The position numbers and the translations under genes are program-made. A stretch of 64,000 nt of DNA from contig NZ_DEXW01000043.1 of NCBI RefSeq assembly GCF_002364335.1, positions 1 through 64,000 of the forward strand. Direction: 5' to 3'. This stretch comes from Winogradskyella sp. UBA3174 (GTDB lineage: Bacteria > Bacteroidota > Bacteroidia > Flavobacteriales > Flavobacteriaceae). Numbering within the stretch: position 1 is the stretch's first letter; each line of letters opens with the position of its first letter. Positions 1 through 8,507 of this stretch are shown here, one piece after another. A model generated the notes under the pieces. That model searched no databases. It saw only the letters and a list, made by a program, of their open reading frames with translations, and was not told the origin of the DNA.

Positions 1-1
1 G

Positions 2-1492
2 AGTCCATCAAGTGTGCAACAAGGTTCTACAGGGACTTTGACTGCTACTGTTGGTAATTATGGAAACAAAACTATAGTTGCAAATTCATTAAAAGCTACG
101 ATTAGTGTTGGTGCCAATACTGAAATTCTAGAAATTGCTCCAGGAAGCGGCTGGGATCTATTGAGTTTAACATCTGGTTCTGCAAACACAATACAATTAA
201 TAAACACAAGAGATTATGATCAGTTTGAGCTTGGCCGCATTTTGCTGACTGTAAGAGGTAATATGGTTAGTGAAGCCGATGTAATTTTAGGACATATTGT
301 ATATGTCACAGCGAAAAATCAATTGTTATGCGAAGATTGTCCTTCAGATTCAGCTCCACTAAATGCTAACCAAGGAAATGCTAATAGTACAAATGATTTT
401 GATGTAGAATTGCCTCAAAATATGAATAACGCACAAACAAGTTTGGCTGTAACCTGTGATCAAGATTTAGATAGTTTGGTTTCTATGTTACCTAGTAAAG
501 TGACCGTAACTACGACTGCAAAACCAGGCGACGATGCTTATTTTAATTTAACAATAAACGACAGTTCTGGTTTTTTATCTGGCACAGAGATACCTGCATG
601 GTGCGCTGACCAAGATTTAGGCTTGGACAATAACGAAACAGCAAGTTTTGACGTGTACTCAAGTTACGATGAATTACCAGAAGGTAGATTTGAAAAACCA
701 GAGAATTTTGATAAAGTAAATTGGTTATTAAACCAAACTATTATTGGTGAAGTAAGTCCTAACGGCTTAGGTGAATATACATTTGGTCATTTTCAGTATG
801 CTATTTGGTTATTAATTGATGACTCTGTTTGCCAAGTTTGTACTTTTTTAACAGATCCTACAAGCACTTGGAATAACGATGGAAATGATATTGCACAGGC
901 AGAAGAAATTAGAGATTTAGCATTAGCTCAAGGTGGCGGTTTTACACCAGATGTAGGAGAGTTATTGGCTATTGTACTTGTGCCTGAAGGAAGGCAATCT
1001 GTTATTATTGGTAAAGAGTTTGAAGAAGTTCCTTGTGACGATTGGTTGAATAAAACATTAGCCACTGAGACCAATGAAAGGTTATATATAGAAAATTGTG
1101 GTAGTTATTTTTGGGAATTAGATGGAGAAACTTACAAAAAGAGTGGTGTTTATAAACACGAAACTATAAATAATGAAGGTGACACACATACTACGTATTT
1201 AAATTTAACAATTGATAAAGAGAAATTCGTGATGTATCCAGTTCCTTTTAATCAAGAAGTATTTGCTAGTTATAATTTTTGTTATGATACTAATGTTAAA
1301 GTTGAAATACTTGATGTAAAAGGTACTTTAATCAGAAGTTATATTGATAGTAATTATATCAAAGGTAGCAAAGGTGTTATACGAATTGATTTATCTAATG
1401 AAGCTAATCAGTTGTATATTGTAAAACTTACAACAGCAGAAGAAATTTTATTTAAGAAAATCGTTTCATCTTCAACTCAACGTAGGAACTAA
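2..1492 (+). CDS. T9SS-secreted surface protein with thioester-like domain (3' part)
   Basis: The frame is open to the left edge of the window, so only the C-terminal part is seen; the GTG at 14 is not a convincing start. Numbering from that GTG, residues 1-135 look like a beta-sandwich repeat. Residues 190-270 hold a Cys in WCADQ (C197) and a later Gln in FQYAIW (Q261), a layout like the Cys-Gln thioester (TQXA) domains of surface adhesins. Residues 361-400 match the CGSYxW...LNLTI repeat common in large Bacteroidota adhesins. From about 407 a type A sorting domain begins (YPVPFNQ...VEILDVKG...LYIVKLTT...KKIV), so the protein should cross the outer membrane by the type IX system and be anchored or released. 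The sorting domain is firm; the thioester reading is inference from motif spacing. Confidence 0.85.
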   Translation, partial: SPSSVQQGSTGTLTATVGNYGNKTIVANSLKATISVGANTEILEIAPGSGWDLLSLTSGSANTIQLINTRDYDQFELGRILLTVRGNMVSEADVILGHIVYVTAKNQLLCEDCPSDSAPLNANQGNANSTNDFDVELPQNMNNAQTSLAVTCDQDLDSLVSMLPSKVTVTTTAKPGDDAYFNLTINDSSGFLSGTEIPAWCADQDLGLDNNETASFDVYSSYDELPEGRFEKPENFDKVNWLLNQTIIGEVSPNGLGEYTFGHFQYAIWLLIDDSVCQVCTFLTDPTSTWNNDGNDIAQAEEIRDLALAQGGGFTPDVGELLAIVLVPEGRQSVIIGKEFEEVPCDDWLNKTLATETNERLYIENCGSYFWELDGETYKKSGVYKHETINNEGDTHTTYLNLTIDKEKFVMYPVPFNQEVFASYNFCYDTNVKVEILDVKGTLIRSYIDSNYIKGSKGVIRIDLSNEANQLYIVKLTTAEEILFKKIVSSSTQRRN

Positions 1493-1515
1493 TTACTTTA
1501 AGTTAATTAAGTTAT

Positions 1516-1548
1516 AAGAGGCTGTCTGAAAAGACAGCCTCTTTTTTA
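1516..1548 (+). terminator. Rho-independent terminator of the T9SS cargo gene
   Basis: A perfect 12-bp stem (AAGAGGCTGTCT / AGACAGCCTCTT) closes on a GAAA tetraloop and runs into a T tract. It lies 23 bases after the stop codon at 1492. Confidence 0.92.
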
Positions 1549-1901
1549 ATTGGAGTTACTACATTTACTTAGACAGATATGTTAAGACTGTTTAGCTTAA
1601 AGCAAATATATTGGAATAATAAAAATGAGTTTTTGTTACTCAATTTGAATCAGAAATATTATTATAATGTTTTCATTATTTTTTTGTTATCATTTAATTT
1701 GAATTAGTTAAAGAATTGAACAATTTGGTTATCAAGCCACAAAACGTATCAAAAAGGTAAACGAGACTTTGATTTGACTTTTATTTTTGAATGAACAAAA
1801 AACACATTATGGGAATCTTCAATATAAACTTTGGTTTTTTTCTTAAACTTGATGTTCAATAATAACTATTTAGATGATTTAGTAGATAAATTCCTTACTT
1901 A
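1549..1901. other. AT-rich intergenic stretch, no gene seen
   Basis: No reading frame with recognisable protein character, no RNA gene and no strong repeat was found here. It precedes two decayed genes, so it may be former coding or promoter DNA that has drifted beyond recognition. Confidence 0.5.
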
Positions 1902-2306
1902 TTAAATCGCTTAAAACTTGTTCTAATCTTAACAACCGCAATACTTTTTATCTCTTGTTCTTAATCGGATGATAATGATGATAATAATACTTCACAACTA
2001 AACCCACCGATTTGGATTCTAGGAACTTAGGCAAGAGTATTTGGTGACCTAGAAATAATCCAACCAGCTTTCAGATTTGCACAACACGATATTTGTAACA
2101 TAGCATCTAATAAAGAATTTTGTTTAGCAGAAGCAATAGAAATGGGAAGCTCTGAAGTAAGTGAAACTATAACTGAAACAAATTATAGTTTCTCATATTC
2201 TTCATTAGGACAGACAACAAGTTTTAGCTTTATAAAAATATGAAACACAGAAATTGAATATTTGAATCCTACTGCAGGTTTGCCAAATCTAGCATTACAA
2301 AAGTAA
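1902..2306 (+). pseudogene. Decayed small lipoprotein gene (three in-frame stops)
   Basis: A single uninterrupted frame reads as a lipoprotein if three stop codons are ignored. It begins with a hydrophobic signal peptide (LVLILTTAILFISCS), has a lipobox Cys followed by an Asp/Asn-rich linker, then PPIWILGT and a C-terminal part (ETITETNYSFSYSS, SFSFIKI, LPNLALQK) typical of short flavobacterial lipoproteins with a GTW motif. The stops are TAA at 1962, TAG at 2028 (where the GTW family has Trp) and TGA at 2241; a normal TAA ends it at 2304. The likely start position carries TTA rather than ATG. No frameshift is needed, so decay seems to be by substitutions only. Confidence 0.75.
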
Positions 2307-2346
2307 TAAATTTTAGTAAAAACTAAATTCTAAGTATTTGACACTT

Positions 2347-2567
2347 TACGAGTTTAACCTACTAGAACTTAACGAACGAATGGATGCTGTTAATCAGCAT
2401 CGAGCTTTCATAGATAACTATTAACCAAAACAGAACGTTGCAACCTCTACGCAATAGATATGTTCTTTGTTGAGGTAGTTCTTGACGGTGAGCATAATAC
2501 AGTTAAAGAATTAAGAAGTTTTAAAACTGGTTGTTTGTTGGATAAGTATTCTGTAAACTTTGATTAA
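2347..2567 (+). pseudogene. Remnant of a conserved hypothetical gene
   Basis: Two adjoining frames make one protein-like sequence: first LELNERMDAVNQHRAFID up to a TAA at 2422, then, after a frame change around 2424, CNLYAIDMFFVEVVLDGE...LRSFKTG ending at TAA 2565. The pattern (an Arg/Glu-rich helix, then a beta-hairpin FFVEVVLDGE and RSFKTG) looks like the C-terminus of a small conserved Bacteroidota protein of unknown function. No start codon or upstream half remains. Confidence 0.55.
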
Positions 2568-2727
2568 TCAACTTTTTTTCAAATCAGTCATAATCTTTTT
2601 TAATTATCACGGATGCAGGCAATGCAACAAATGCATCCGAAAAAACATCTTTATTTTTTCATTAAAAAAGTACGGATAATAAGGCAATAAATACTTTGTA
2701 ATACAATAATCGTACAAATCAAAGTGT

Positions 2728-2770
2728 AAAAAACCTCAACTAATTGAAAAACAATTAACTAAGGTTTTTT
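2728..2770 (-). terminator. Terminator of ssrA
   Basis: Read leftward from the tmRNA 3' end, a stem of about 15 bp (AACCTTAGTTAATTG with CAATTAGTTGAGGTT, three G-U pairs) has a TTTTT loop and ends in a T run. Both flanks carry A or T tracts, so it could act in both directions. Confidence 0.8.
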
Positions 2771-2774
2771 AGAG

Positions 2775-3166
2775 TGGAGTCGGAGAGAATCGAACTCTCG
2801 TCCAAACAAGTAACGAAATAGCTTTCTACACGTTTATTCTTTTCTTGGGTTTTCGATTATAAGCTGGTTAAAGACAACCCATTTATAACTTATCTTTTTT
2901 AGTTTCACATATACATCAAAGCATTATATATGCTATATTAACTTTTACGATGCCTCTAATCGAACGCCGTTAATCAAGGCTTTCAGGAGACATTTAGCAT
3001 TCCTACCTAGTAGGACGTGGCTTAATCTTACTATAATTCAGATTATGCAGCTAAAGCGTAGTTATTCTCGCCGTTTAAAATTTGGTCTAGCCTTTTACGT
3101 GTTTCAATGCCATTACACGACGTGCTTACCATCTAATTAATCTCGCTGTCAAAACCAGTCGACCCC
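2775..3166 (-). ncRNA. ssrA: Transfer-messenger RNA (tmRNA)
   Basis: This rescues stalled ribosomes by adding a degradation tag. The 5' end GGGGUCGACUGG and the 3' end with a T arm (GAGAGTTCGATTCTCTCC) pair as a 7-bp acceptor stem, GGGGUCG with CGACUCC (one G-U). The tag frame at 3072-3043 reads GENNYALAA then TAA, the typical Bacteroidota tag. The terminal CCA is not encoded and would be added after transcription. The gene is one piece of about 392 nt, not permuted. A terminator follows and a promoter element precedes it. Confidence 0.95.
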
Positions 3167-3203
3167 ATTAAAATGATAATTTCCTTTTGTTTAAAAAGGA
3201 CTG

Positions 3204-3211
3204 CAAAGTTA
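3204..3211 (-). promoter_or_regulatory. Promoter -7 element for ssrA
   Basis: On the minus strand the sequence TAACTTTG fits the Bacteroidota -7 consensus TAnnTTTG, about 38 bases upstream of the mature tmRNA 5' end, leaving a short leader to be removed. No clear TTG is seen at -33. Confidence 0.5.
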
Positions 3212-3257
3212 GTAAATATTACACACTTCTAGTTAAATACTTCAAAAAGTATACCAG

Positions 3258-4114
3258 TTACATTGGTGGAGGTGGCGGAGGAATTAAGTTCTTTGAAGTC
3301 TTATTTTTAAAGGATTTAGATATCGGTTTGTAATCTTCTAAATAAACAATCATTTGAGAGGCTTTTCCAAACACCTTTTCAATTGTTCCGTTTTCATTTA
3401 TAATAACATGTGTCGGATATGCCATTAATTTTAGTTTATTCTGAATTAAATCTCTTTGTTCTGCAATTACAGCATATGAAAACTGTTTTTTTCTAAAAAA
3501 CTGTTCAACGCTTCTTTAGTGTCTAAAGCCAAACTCAAAAATTGAATAGCGTTATTATTTTTATATTCTGTAACTAGAGCATTTAATTCTGGGAATTCTG
3601 CAACACAAGGTGCACAAGCGATAAATCACGTTTTTAACACTGTGGTTTTTCCTTTTAAAGTTTCAATATTATGGATTGTACCGTTTAAACCTTGAGCTTT
3701 AAAATTAGGAAATACTAGGCCTTCCATTTTAAAATGTTCATAGATAACTGATGATGTGCTTTTAATAGTTGCTACAATAGGTTTATCAATATCTTCTGGT
3801 AGTTTAAATAGTTTGTAGTATGTGAAATCGTCTTCATACTTTAGTTCTATGGTAATATGCTTACCTGTAGTTAGTTTTTGAAGAAATAGGTCTTTTGTTA
3901 TCTTATTATCATTTTCACCAATAGCTATAAAATCTAAAGTTAAATTAATTTTATAGTAATGGTAAGACCACCAGGTTTTGTAGTCTGTTACTATATCCTC
4001 AAAAGGAATTAAAGGTTTGTTAGTATTAATAATTTCACTTTGTGGTTTAGAAGTTTTATTGTCATTGCAAGAGTAACTGTTTATGACTAAAAGTAGTATT
4101 AATATTTTTTTCAT
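3258..4114 (-). pseudogene. Broken TlpA-like thioredoxin-fold lipoprotein gene
   Basis: The intact part codes for a signal peptide and lipobox (INSYSC, C16) followed by a beta-rich N-terminal region and a start of the thioredoxin fold (NIETLKGKTTVLKT). A TGA at 3628-3626 replaces the Trp expected just before the redox motif; reading on gives FIACAPCVAEFPELN, a CxPC site. A second lesion near the run of seven T at 3486-3492 shifts the frame; the new frame continues the fold with AYPTHVIINENGTIEKVFG (the cis-Pro segment) and ends in a proline run before TAA at 3258. Two independent lesions make read-through unlikely. An intact relative lies at 5501-7387. Confidence 0.82.
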
Positions 4115-4189
4115 TATAAATAAGTTTAAAACTAAATTATAGGACGAAATTGACTACGATTATAAAACTTTTTATATCTAAAAAATCTA

Positions 4190-4220
4190 TTGGTATTACT
4201 CTTAAATTCCAATATCTTCG
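4190..4220 (+). promoter_or_regulatory. Bacteroidota-type promoter of the LYS1-like gene
   Basis: TTG at 4190-4192 and TATCTTCG at 4213-4220 are 20 bases apart, close to the TTG-N19-TAnnTTTG pattern. The predicted start of transcription is about 20 bases before the ATG at 4247. Confidence 0.5.
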
Positions 4221-4246
4221 GGCAAAATTCCTAATCGTATAAAGCT

Positions 4247-5452
4247 ATGAAATTCGCTATCATTAAAGAACGTAAAAATCCACCAGATAGACGTGTTGTG
4301 TTTTCACCAGAAAAACTAGCGGAAGCTAGAACACAATTTCTTGATGCGGAATTTATTGTAGAATCTTCGGATATAAGAATATTTTCTGATGAAGCTTATA
4401 GAGCTAAAGGTTTTAAGGTTACTGATGATGTATCTGATGCAGATGTAATGATAGGAGTTAAGGAAGTGCCTATTGAAAATCTTATTCCGAATAAAAAATA
4501 TTTTTACTTCTCACACACTATAAAAAAGCAACCTTACAATAGAGGATTGCTCGAAGCTATGCTCAATAAAAATATTGAGATGTTAGATCATGAAACTATT
4601 GTTAAAGAGAACGGAGCCAGGCTTATTGGTTTTGGTCGCTATGCTGGTTTAGTTGGTGCTTATAATGGTTTTAGAGGATTGGGTTTGCGCGATGGATTAT
4701 TCGTTTTACCTAAAGTAGAAACACTTGCAGATTTAGATGCTGTTAAAGCTGAACTCGATAAAATCACATTGCCAAATATTAAGATTTTACTTTCTGGTAC
4801 TGGTAAAGTAGCCTTTGGTGCAAAAGAAATATTAGATCATTTGGGTCTTAAAGAAGTAGGTGATGCGTTGTATTTAACATCGCAATTTACTGAGCCAGTA
4901 TATTGTATGGTAGATGTTATGGAGTACTCAAAAAGAACTGATGGTAAGGTTGGTGATAAGTGGGAATTTTATAAAGACCCTACAGATTACGAAAGTAATT
5001 TTATGCCGTATGCAAAAGAAACAGATTACTTTATAGCAGGCCATTTTTATGGGAATGGTGCACCTTATTTATTTAATAGAGAAGATGCTAAACATATAGA
5101 TTTTAAGATCAACTTAGTAGCAGATATATCTTGTGATGTAGATGGTCCTGTGGCATCTACATTAAGAGCCTCTACTATAGCTGATCCATTTTATGGTTAT
5201 GATGCTAAAACTGAAAGTGAAGTGGCTTTTGATGCTGAAAATGCTATTACAGTTATGGCTGTAGATAACTTGCCATGCGAATTACCAAAAGATGCGAGCG
5301 AAGGTTTTGGTGATTCGTTTTTAGAACATGTGATACCTGCCTTTTTTAATGATGATAAAGACCGTGTTTTAGAACGTGCACAAATGACCACCAATGATGG
5401 TAAACTTACCTCTAGATTTTCTTATTTGCAGGATTTTGTTGATGGAAAATAA
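4247..5452 (+). CDS. LYS1-like NAD(P)-dependent dehydrogenase (saccharopine/alanine dehydrogenase family)
   Basis: The 401-residue soluble protein has the two-domain layout of the alanine dehydrogenase/transhydrogenase N-terminal fold: an N-terminal substrate domain (KERKNPPDRRVVFSP, HETIVKENGARLIGFG) and a Rossmann segment (ILLSGTGKVAFGAKEIL, about residues 180-196). The stretch ISCDVDGPVASTLRASTIADP fits the C-terminal part of LYS1-type enzymes. The family includes lysine-forming saccharopine dehydrogenase, but the true substrate in Bacteroidota is not known to me, so no gene symbol is given. It is monocistronic, with its own promoter and a terminator overlapping the stop codon. Confidence 0.75.
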   Translation: MKFAIIKERKNPPDRRVVFSPEKLAEARTQFLDAEFIVESSDIRIFSDEAYRAKGFKVTDDVSDADVMIGVKEVPIENLIPNKKYFYFSHTIKKQPYNRGLLEAMLNKNIEMLDHETIVKENGARLIGFGRYAGLVGAYNGFRGLGLRDGLFVLPKVETLADLDAVKAELDKITLPNIKILLSGTGKVAFGAKEILDHLGLKEVGDALYLTSQFTEPVYCMVDVMEYSKRTDGKVGDKWEFYKDPTDYESNFMPYAKETDYFIAGHFYGNGAPYLFNREDAKHIDFKINLVADISCDVDGPVASTLRASTIADPFYGYDAKTESEVAFDAENAITVMAVDNLPCELPKDASEGFGDSFLEHVIPAFFNDDKDRVLERAQMTTNDGKLTSRFSYLQDFVDGK

Positions 5453-5486
5453 AGAAAGGAAAACAAGTTTTTGCTTTTCTTTATTT
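5447..5486. terminator. Bidirectional terminator between convergent genes
   Basis: An 11-bp perfect stem (AAATAAAGAAA / TTTCTTTATTT) with A tracts on one side and T tracts on the other separates the rightward dehydrogenase gene from the leftward TlpA gene. The 5' arm includes the TAA stop codon of the dehydrogenase. Confidence 0.75.
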
Positions 5487-5500
5487 TAAAATTGTTCTTA

Positions 5501-7387
5501 TTATTTTAATAATTCTACCATAGTGTCAATTTCTGAAACAATTTTTTCAGCAGAACCACTAAAGCCTATAGATTTAAAGTTAATTCTTCCACTCGGCCCT
5601 ATAATTATTTTTGTAGGTATACCAGTTATACCGTATTTATCCGCAACTAAGTGCTTGCTGCTATTTTCTTTTACAGGATCAATTAAAACATTAAAATCGT
5701 AGTTATTATCCTTAATAAACTTTAAGACTTTGTCTAACCTTTCTTCTCCATCTTCAAATGTATCTATAAAGAAAAATTCTACATTTTCGTCATCTTTATA
5801 TTTAGTCACTACCTCTTGCATTCCTGGAAACGAAGCTATACAAGGCCCACACCAAGTAGCCCAAAAATCTAAGACAACAGTTTTACCTTTTAAAGAAGCT
5901 AATGTTACTTCTTTTCCTTCTAAATTTTTTAAAGTAAAATTTGGTGCTTCTTCATCCAAAAGTGACTTTCTTAAATTTTCAAATTCTTTGGCTTTTGCTT
6001 TTTCTTCAAACTCTGCTATCCTAGAGTCAACATCAATTTTAGGATCTACTTTTTTAGCAGCTTCTTTGAAGTAGGCTTTTATTTTTGAAGTGCTATTACC
6101 ATTTTTAATAAATTTAGAGGCGTTTTCCATAGCTGTTTGGTTTTGATTGTCAGCTATTAAAAATTCAATATAGCGTTCATTCATCTCTGGGTTAGCACCT
6201 TTTTTTACTGCTATGGCTTGGTACTTAACTGCTTCTTTAATATCACCTTTTTTAAATGATATTAAGGCATAAGTATCTGCATACATATTATAAGTACTCT
6301 CTAAGCTATTTTTATATTGGTTAAGACTGTAAAACTCTGGCTTTTCTTTTAAGGCATTTTGTTCAGCTTTGGTTAATTCTAATGATTGTTTTGAAATAGT
6401 CGCTGCCATATCTAAATCCTCACCCTTTTCTGCTTTAGGCCAGGCAATAGAATTATAAAGTGATGCTTTACTTGTGTTGTCTTTAAACATTTCTGCATAC
6501 ATCTCAAAAGACTCCATATTACTAGCGTTATAACTTTCCATGGCTAGGGTCTGTATAAAAAAACTTGCGTCTTTAGAATTTAAAATTGAAGCCTTATTAT
6601 CATTAAAAATTTTTTCTTTATCGGTAAGACTTTTTGCTTCATAAATATGACCGTATAATTTATTAACTGCTATATTACTGTAAGGATATTTTGCTGTAAT
6701 TATGTCACCAATGCTATCTGCCTTAGGTTTATTTTTTACGGTGTTGTATAAGCTAGATAAGTTTTCGTAGTCTTTATATGATTTGTCTTTTTTATTTATT
6801 ATTTCTGCTATGTAAGCTTCACTCAATATTTGTCCTTTTTCTACATCAACTTCTTCGGCTACATAAATATGATTAGTGATCCAGTCTTCATTTAATTCTG
6901 GACTTGTCTCTAAGAATTTTTCTAAAGTCATTAAAACGGCTTTAGGATCTACTTTTAAACCATAGTTCTCTCCATAAGTCATAGCGTAGAATTGTTTAGA
7001 AGCTTCTGCACTAGTATGGGCTTCTCCTTTCTCGTTAACAACAGAAAATAAGTAACCTTTTTCCTTATTATTATCGTATTTACTATCTACTTTAAAATTG
7101 AATGCTACGCCTGTAATACTATCTGGAACCGTAATAGTGGCATTATTCTTTTCAAAATTTACATCAAAAGGATAAGATCTATTTTTATGTAAGTTTGAAT
7201 AAAAACTTTCCTCAAGATTACCACTACCATTATAAGTAATAGTAAATGGCTGATTTGAAGTTATATTTTTTGAAGAAAAACTAAAGTCTCCAATTTCTAT
7301 AGTCTGTTCTGCTTTCGTTTCATTTTTACAAGAATAAAGTACGAATAATAGTAGTGTAATAAAACCAAATATTTTCATCCGATACAT
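5501..7387 (-). CDS. TlpA-family thioredoxin-like lipoprotein with helical middle region
   Basis: Residues 1-20 are a lipoprotein signal with lipobox LYSC (C20). Residues about 27-125 are beta-rich, 130-470 are mostly helical and TPR-like, and 485-628 are a thioredoxin fold with the redox site WCGPC (512-516) and the cis-Pro in GIPT (P591). It should be a lipid-anchored periplasmic thiol oxidoreductase; the partner is unknown. Compared with ordinary TlpA/ResA proteins it is about four times longer, the extra length being the helical region. A second ATG at 7378 is an alternative start, but the ATG at 7387 has the A-rich context preferred in this group. Confidence 0.85.
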   Translation of the reverse strand: MYRMKIFGFITLLLFVLYSCKNETKAEQTIEIGDFSFSSKNITSNQPFTITYNGSGNLEESFYSNLHKNRSYPFDVNFEKNNATITVPDSITGVAFNFKVDSKYDNNKEKGYLFSVVNEKGEAHTSAEASKQFYAMTYGENYGLKVDPKAVLMTLEKFLETSPELNEDWITNHIYVAEEVDVEKGQILSEAYIAEIINKKDKSYKDYENLSSLYNTVKNKPKADSIGDIITAKYPYSNIAVNKLYGHIYEAKSLTDKEKIFNDNKASILNSKDASFFIQTLAMESYNASNMESFEMYAEMFKDNTSKASLYNSIAWPKAEKGEDLDMAATISKQSLELTKAEQNALKEKPEFYSLNQYKNSLESTYNMYADTYALISFKKGDIKEAVKYQAIAVKKGANPEMNERYIEFLIADNQNQTAMENASKFIKNGNSTSKIKAYFKEAAKKVDPKIDVDSRIAEFEEKAKAKEFENLRKSLLDEEAPNFTLKNLEGKEVTLASLKGKTVVLDFWATWCGPCIASFPGMQEVVTKYKDDENVEFFFIDTFEDGEERLDKVLKFIKDNNYDFNVLIDPVKENSSKHLVADKYGITGIPTKIIIGPSGRINFKSIGFSGSAEKIVSEIDTMVELLK

Positions 7388-7427
7388 TTTTATTAAAAAT
7401 TACGCTTAAAGATAAATAATAATTGTA

Positions 7428-8099
7428 TCAATATATTGTCTTATCAGCAGAAAATAAATTCTTAAACATCCAAAAACCAACCACTAAAAACAGTCCAAAA
7501 CCCAATGTAAACAGCCAAGCTTCTAAATTTTGGAAAGGTGAAATGATGATGGATATAATATCTGATATAAGATGTTGAGGTCCACTGACAATTTCCCAAG
7601 AATTATAGCGTAAAAAACGACCCAAATAGACTCCGAATCCACATAAAAACAAAATGATAGTTGTTACTGTTCCGATAGAAATACGTTTAAAACTTTTAGA
7701 AATTAAGTGTTGCATATCTATAATCGAGAGGTAGAAGAGGAGCAAACCGCTCAACGCAAAAGACAAAACAACTAAGACATCTAACCATAAGAATGAGTCG
7801 TTACCTAATCTTATATGTATAAGATCTGTTATAATATAAGGTGCATTTGGCAAAAAGGCTAACCAAGCGATAAACCATAATCCTAATTTGAATTTACTAA
7901 GATTTGGTTTTGTACTAAGATACATGGTTATGGAGTACGGAATTATGGCTAGAAAAACATTCCACACTAAAAACAGAAAGAAAAAGGACTTGTTTAGTTT
8001 CATTCTTACCATAAGAACAATAACACTAAAGGCTAATGCGACTGTAATTAGTGTTAATGTTTTAAACTTGGTTTGTATAAGTGATTTTAGTGTTTCCAT
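7428..8099 (-). CDS. DUF1361 integral membrane protein
   Basis: The 223-residue protein has about six or seven membrane helices. The stretches LAFLPNAPYIITDLIHI and GFGVYLGRFLRYNSWEI match the two conserved blocks of the DUF1361 family, whose function is unknown. It is the last gene of a leftward run and its start overlaps the end of the DUF2809 gene by 13 bases, which suggests coupled translation. Confidence 0.85.
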   Translation of the reverse strand: METLKSLIQTKFKTLTLITVALAFSVIVLMVRMKLNKSFFFLFLVWNVFLAIIPYSITMYLSTKPNLSKFKLGLWFIAWLAFLPNAPYIITDLIHIRLGNDSFLWLDVLVVLSFALSGLLLFYLSIIDMQHLISKSFKRISIGTVTTIILFLCGFGVYLGRFLRYNSWEIVSGPQHLISDIISIIISPFQNLEAWLFTLGFGLFLVVGFWMFKNLFSADKTIY

Positions 8100-8494
8100 G
8101 ATCTTATATTTTGAGTGTTTTGAAATTTTTTAATTGACATTTCAGTTAATAAAACTGTGATGATTCCTAATGTATAGGCTAGTAGGTCGGTTAAACGAAA
8201 TGTGCTTCCAAAAAGTAACTTAGCGGTAAAACTATCATGTAAATTAAAATAGGTTAAGAATGGTGTGAGTTGAAGCAGCTCAATACCATAAGCAATAAAG
8301 AGGACGATGAAAGCTGAAGCCCTCACTGATAGCCTTGTACATCCTCTTATAATTGCATATAGTAAAATTACCACGAGATAATCGCCAAATGTGTAGCGAA
8401 TAAATCCTGTTTTTATAATGAAAGCGATTGCTAATTCTATTAAGAATAACGAATGCGCTAGTGTTAAGTAGTATTTATTAAAATGTAGTTTCAT
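8087..8494 (-). CDS. DUF2809 (VanZ-like) membrane protein
   Basis: Four to five membrane helices with YGIELLQL and FRLTDLLAYTLGI resemble the DUF2809/VanZ-like group, in which a conserved Glu in the ELLQ motif and an Asp in the next loop are typical. I chose the ATG at 8494 (MKLHFNKYYL), 13 bases after the SanA-like stop, over the ATG at 8551, because the extra 19 residues lie inside the upstream gene and are polar. Function unknown; a role at the envelope is inferred from its neighbours. Confidence 0.8.
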   Translation of the reverse strand: MKLHFNKYYLTLAHSLFLIELAIAFIIKTGFIRYTFGDYLVVILLYAIIRGCTRLSVRASAFIVLFIAYGIELLQLTPFLTYFNLHDSFTAKLLFGSTFRLTDLLAYTLGIITVLLTEMSIKKFQNTQNIRSWKH

Positions 8495-8507
8495 CTGATT
8501 TGCATTT

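Noticed and set aside
1902..2306. Programmed stop read-through or recoding in the lipoprotein frame
   Set aside because: All three stop types occur and the start codon is missing too, so decay is simpler.
2610..2639. 8-bp inverted repeat CGGATGCA/TGCATCCG as terminator
   Set aside because: A 14-base loop and no T tract on either strand; it may be chance or a remnant of a repeat.
2775..4114. Genomic island inserted at ssrA
   Set aside because: Decayed genes on both sides suggest past change, but no integrase, no repeat of the tmRNA 3' end and no mobile gene were found.
5197..5394. Leftward open frame inside the LYS1-like gene
   Set aside because: It is the mirror of a well-conserved coding frame, Ser-rich and without family features, as are the other antisense frames (5730-6074, 16107-16520, 35157-35471, 36296-36607).
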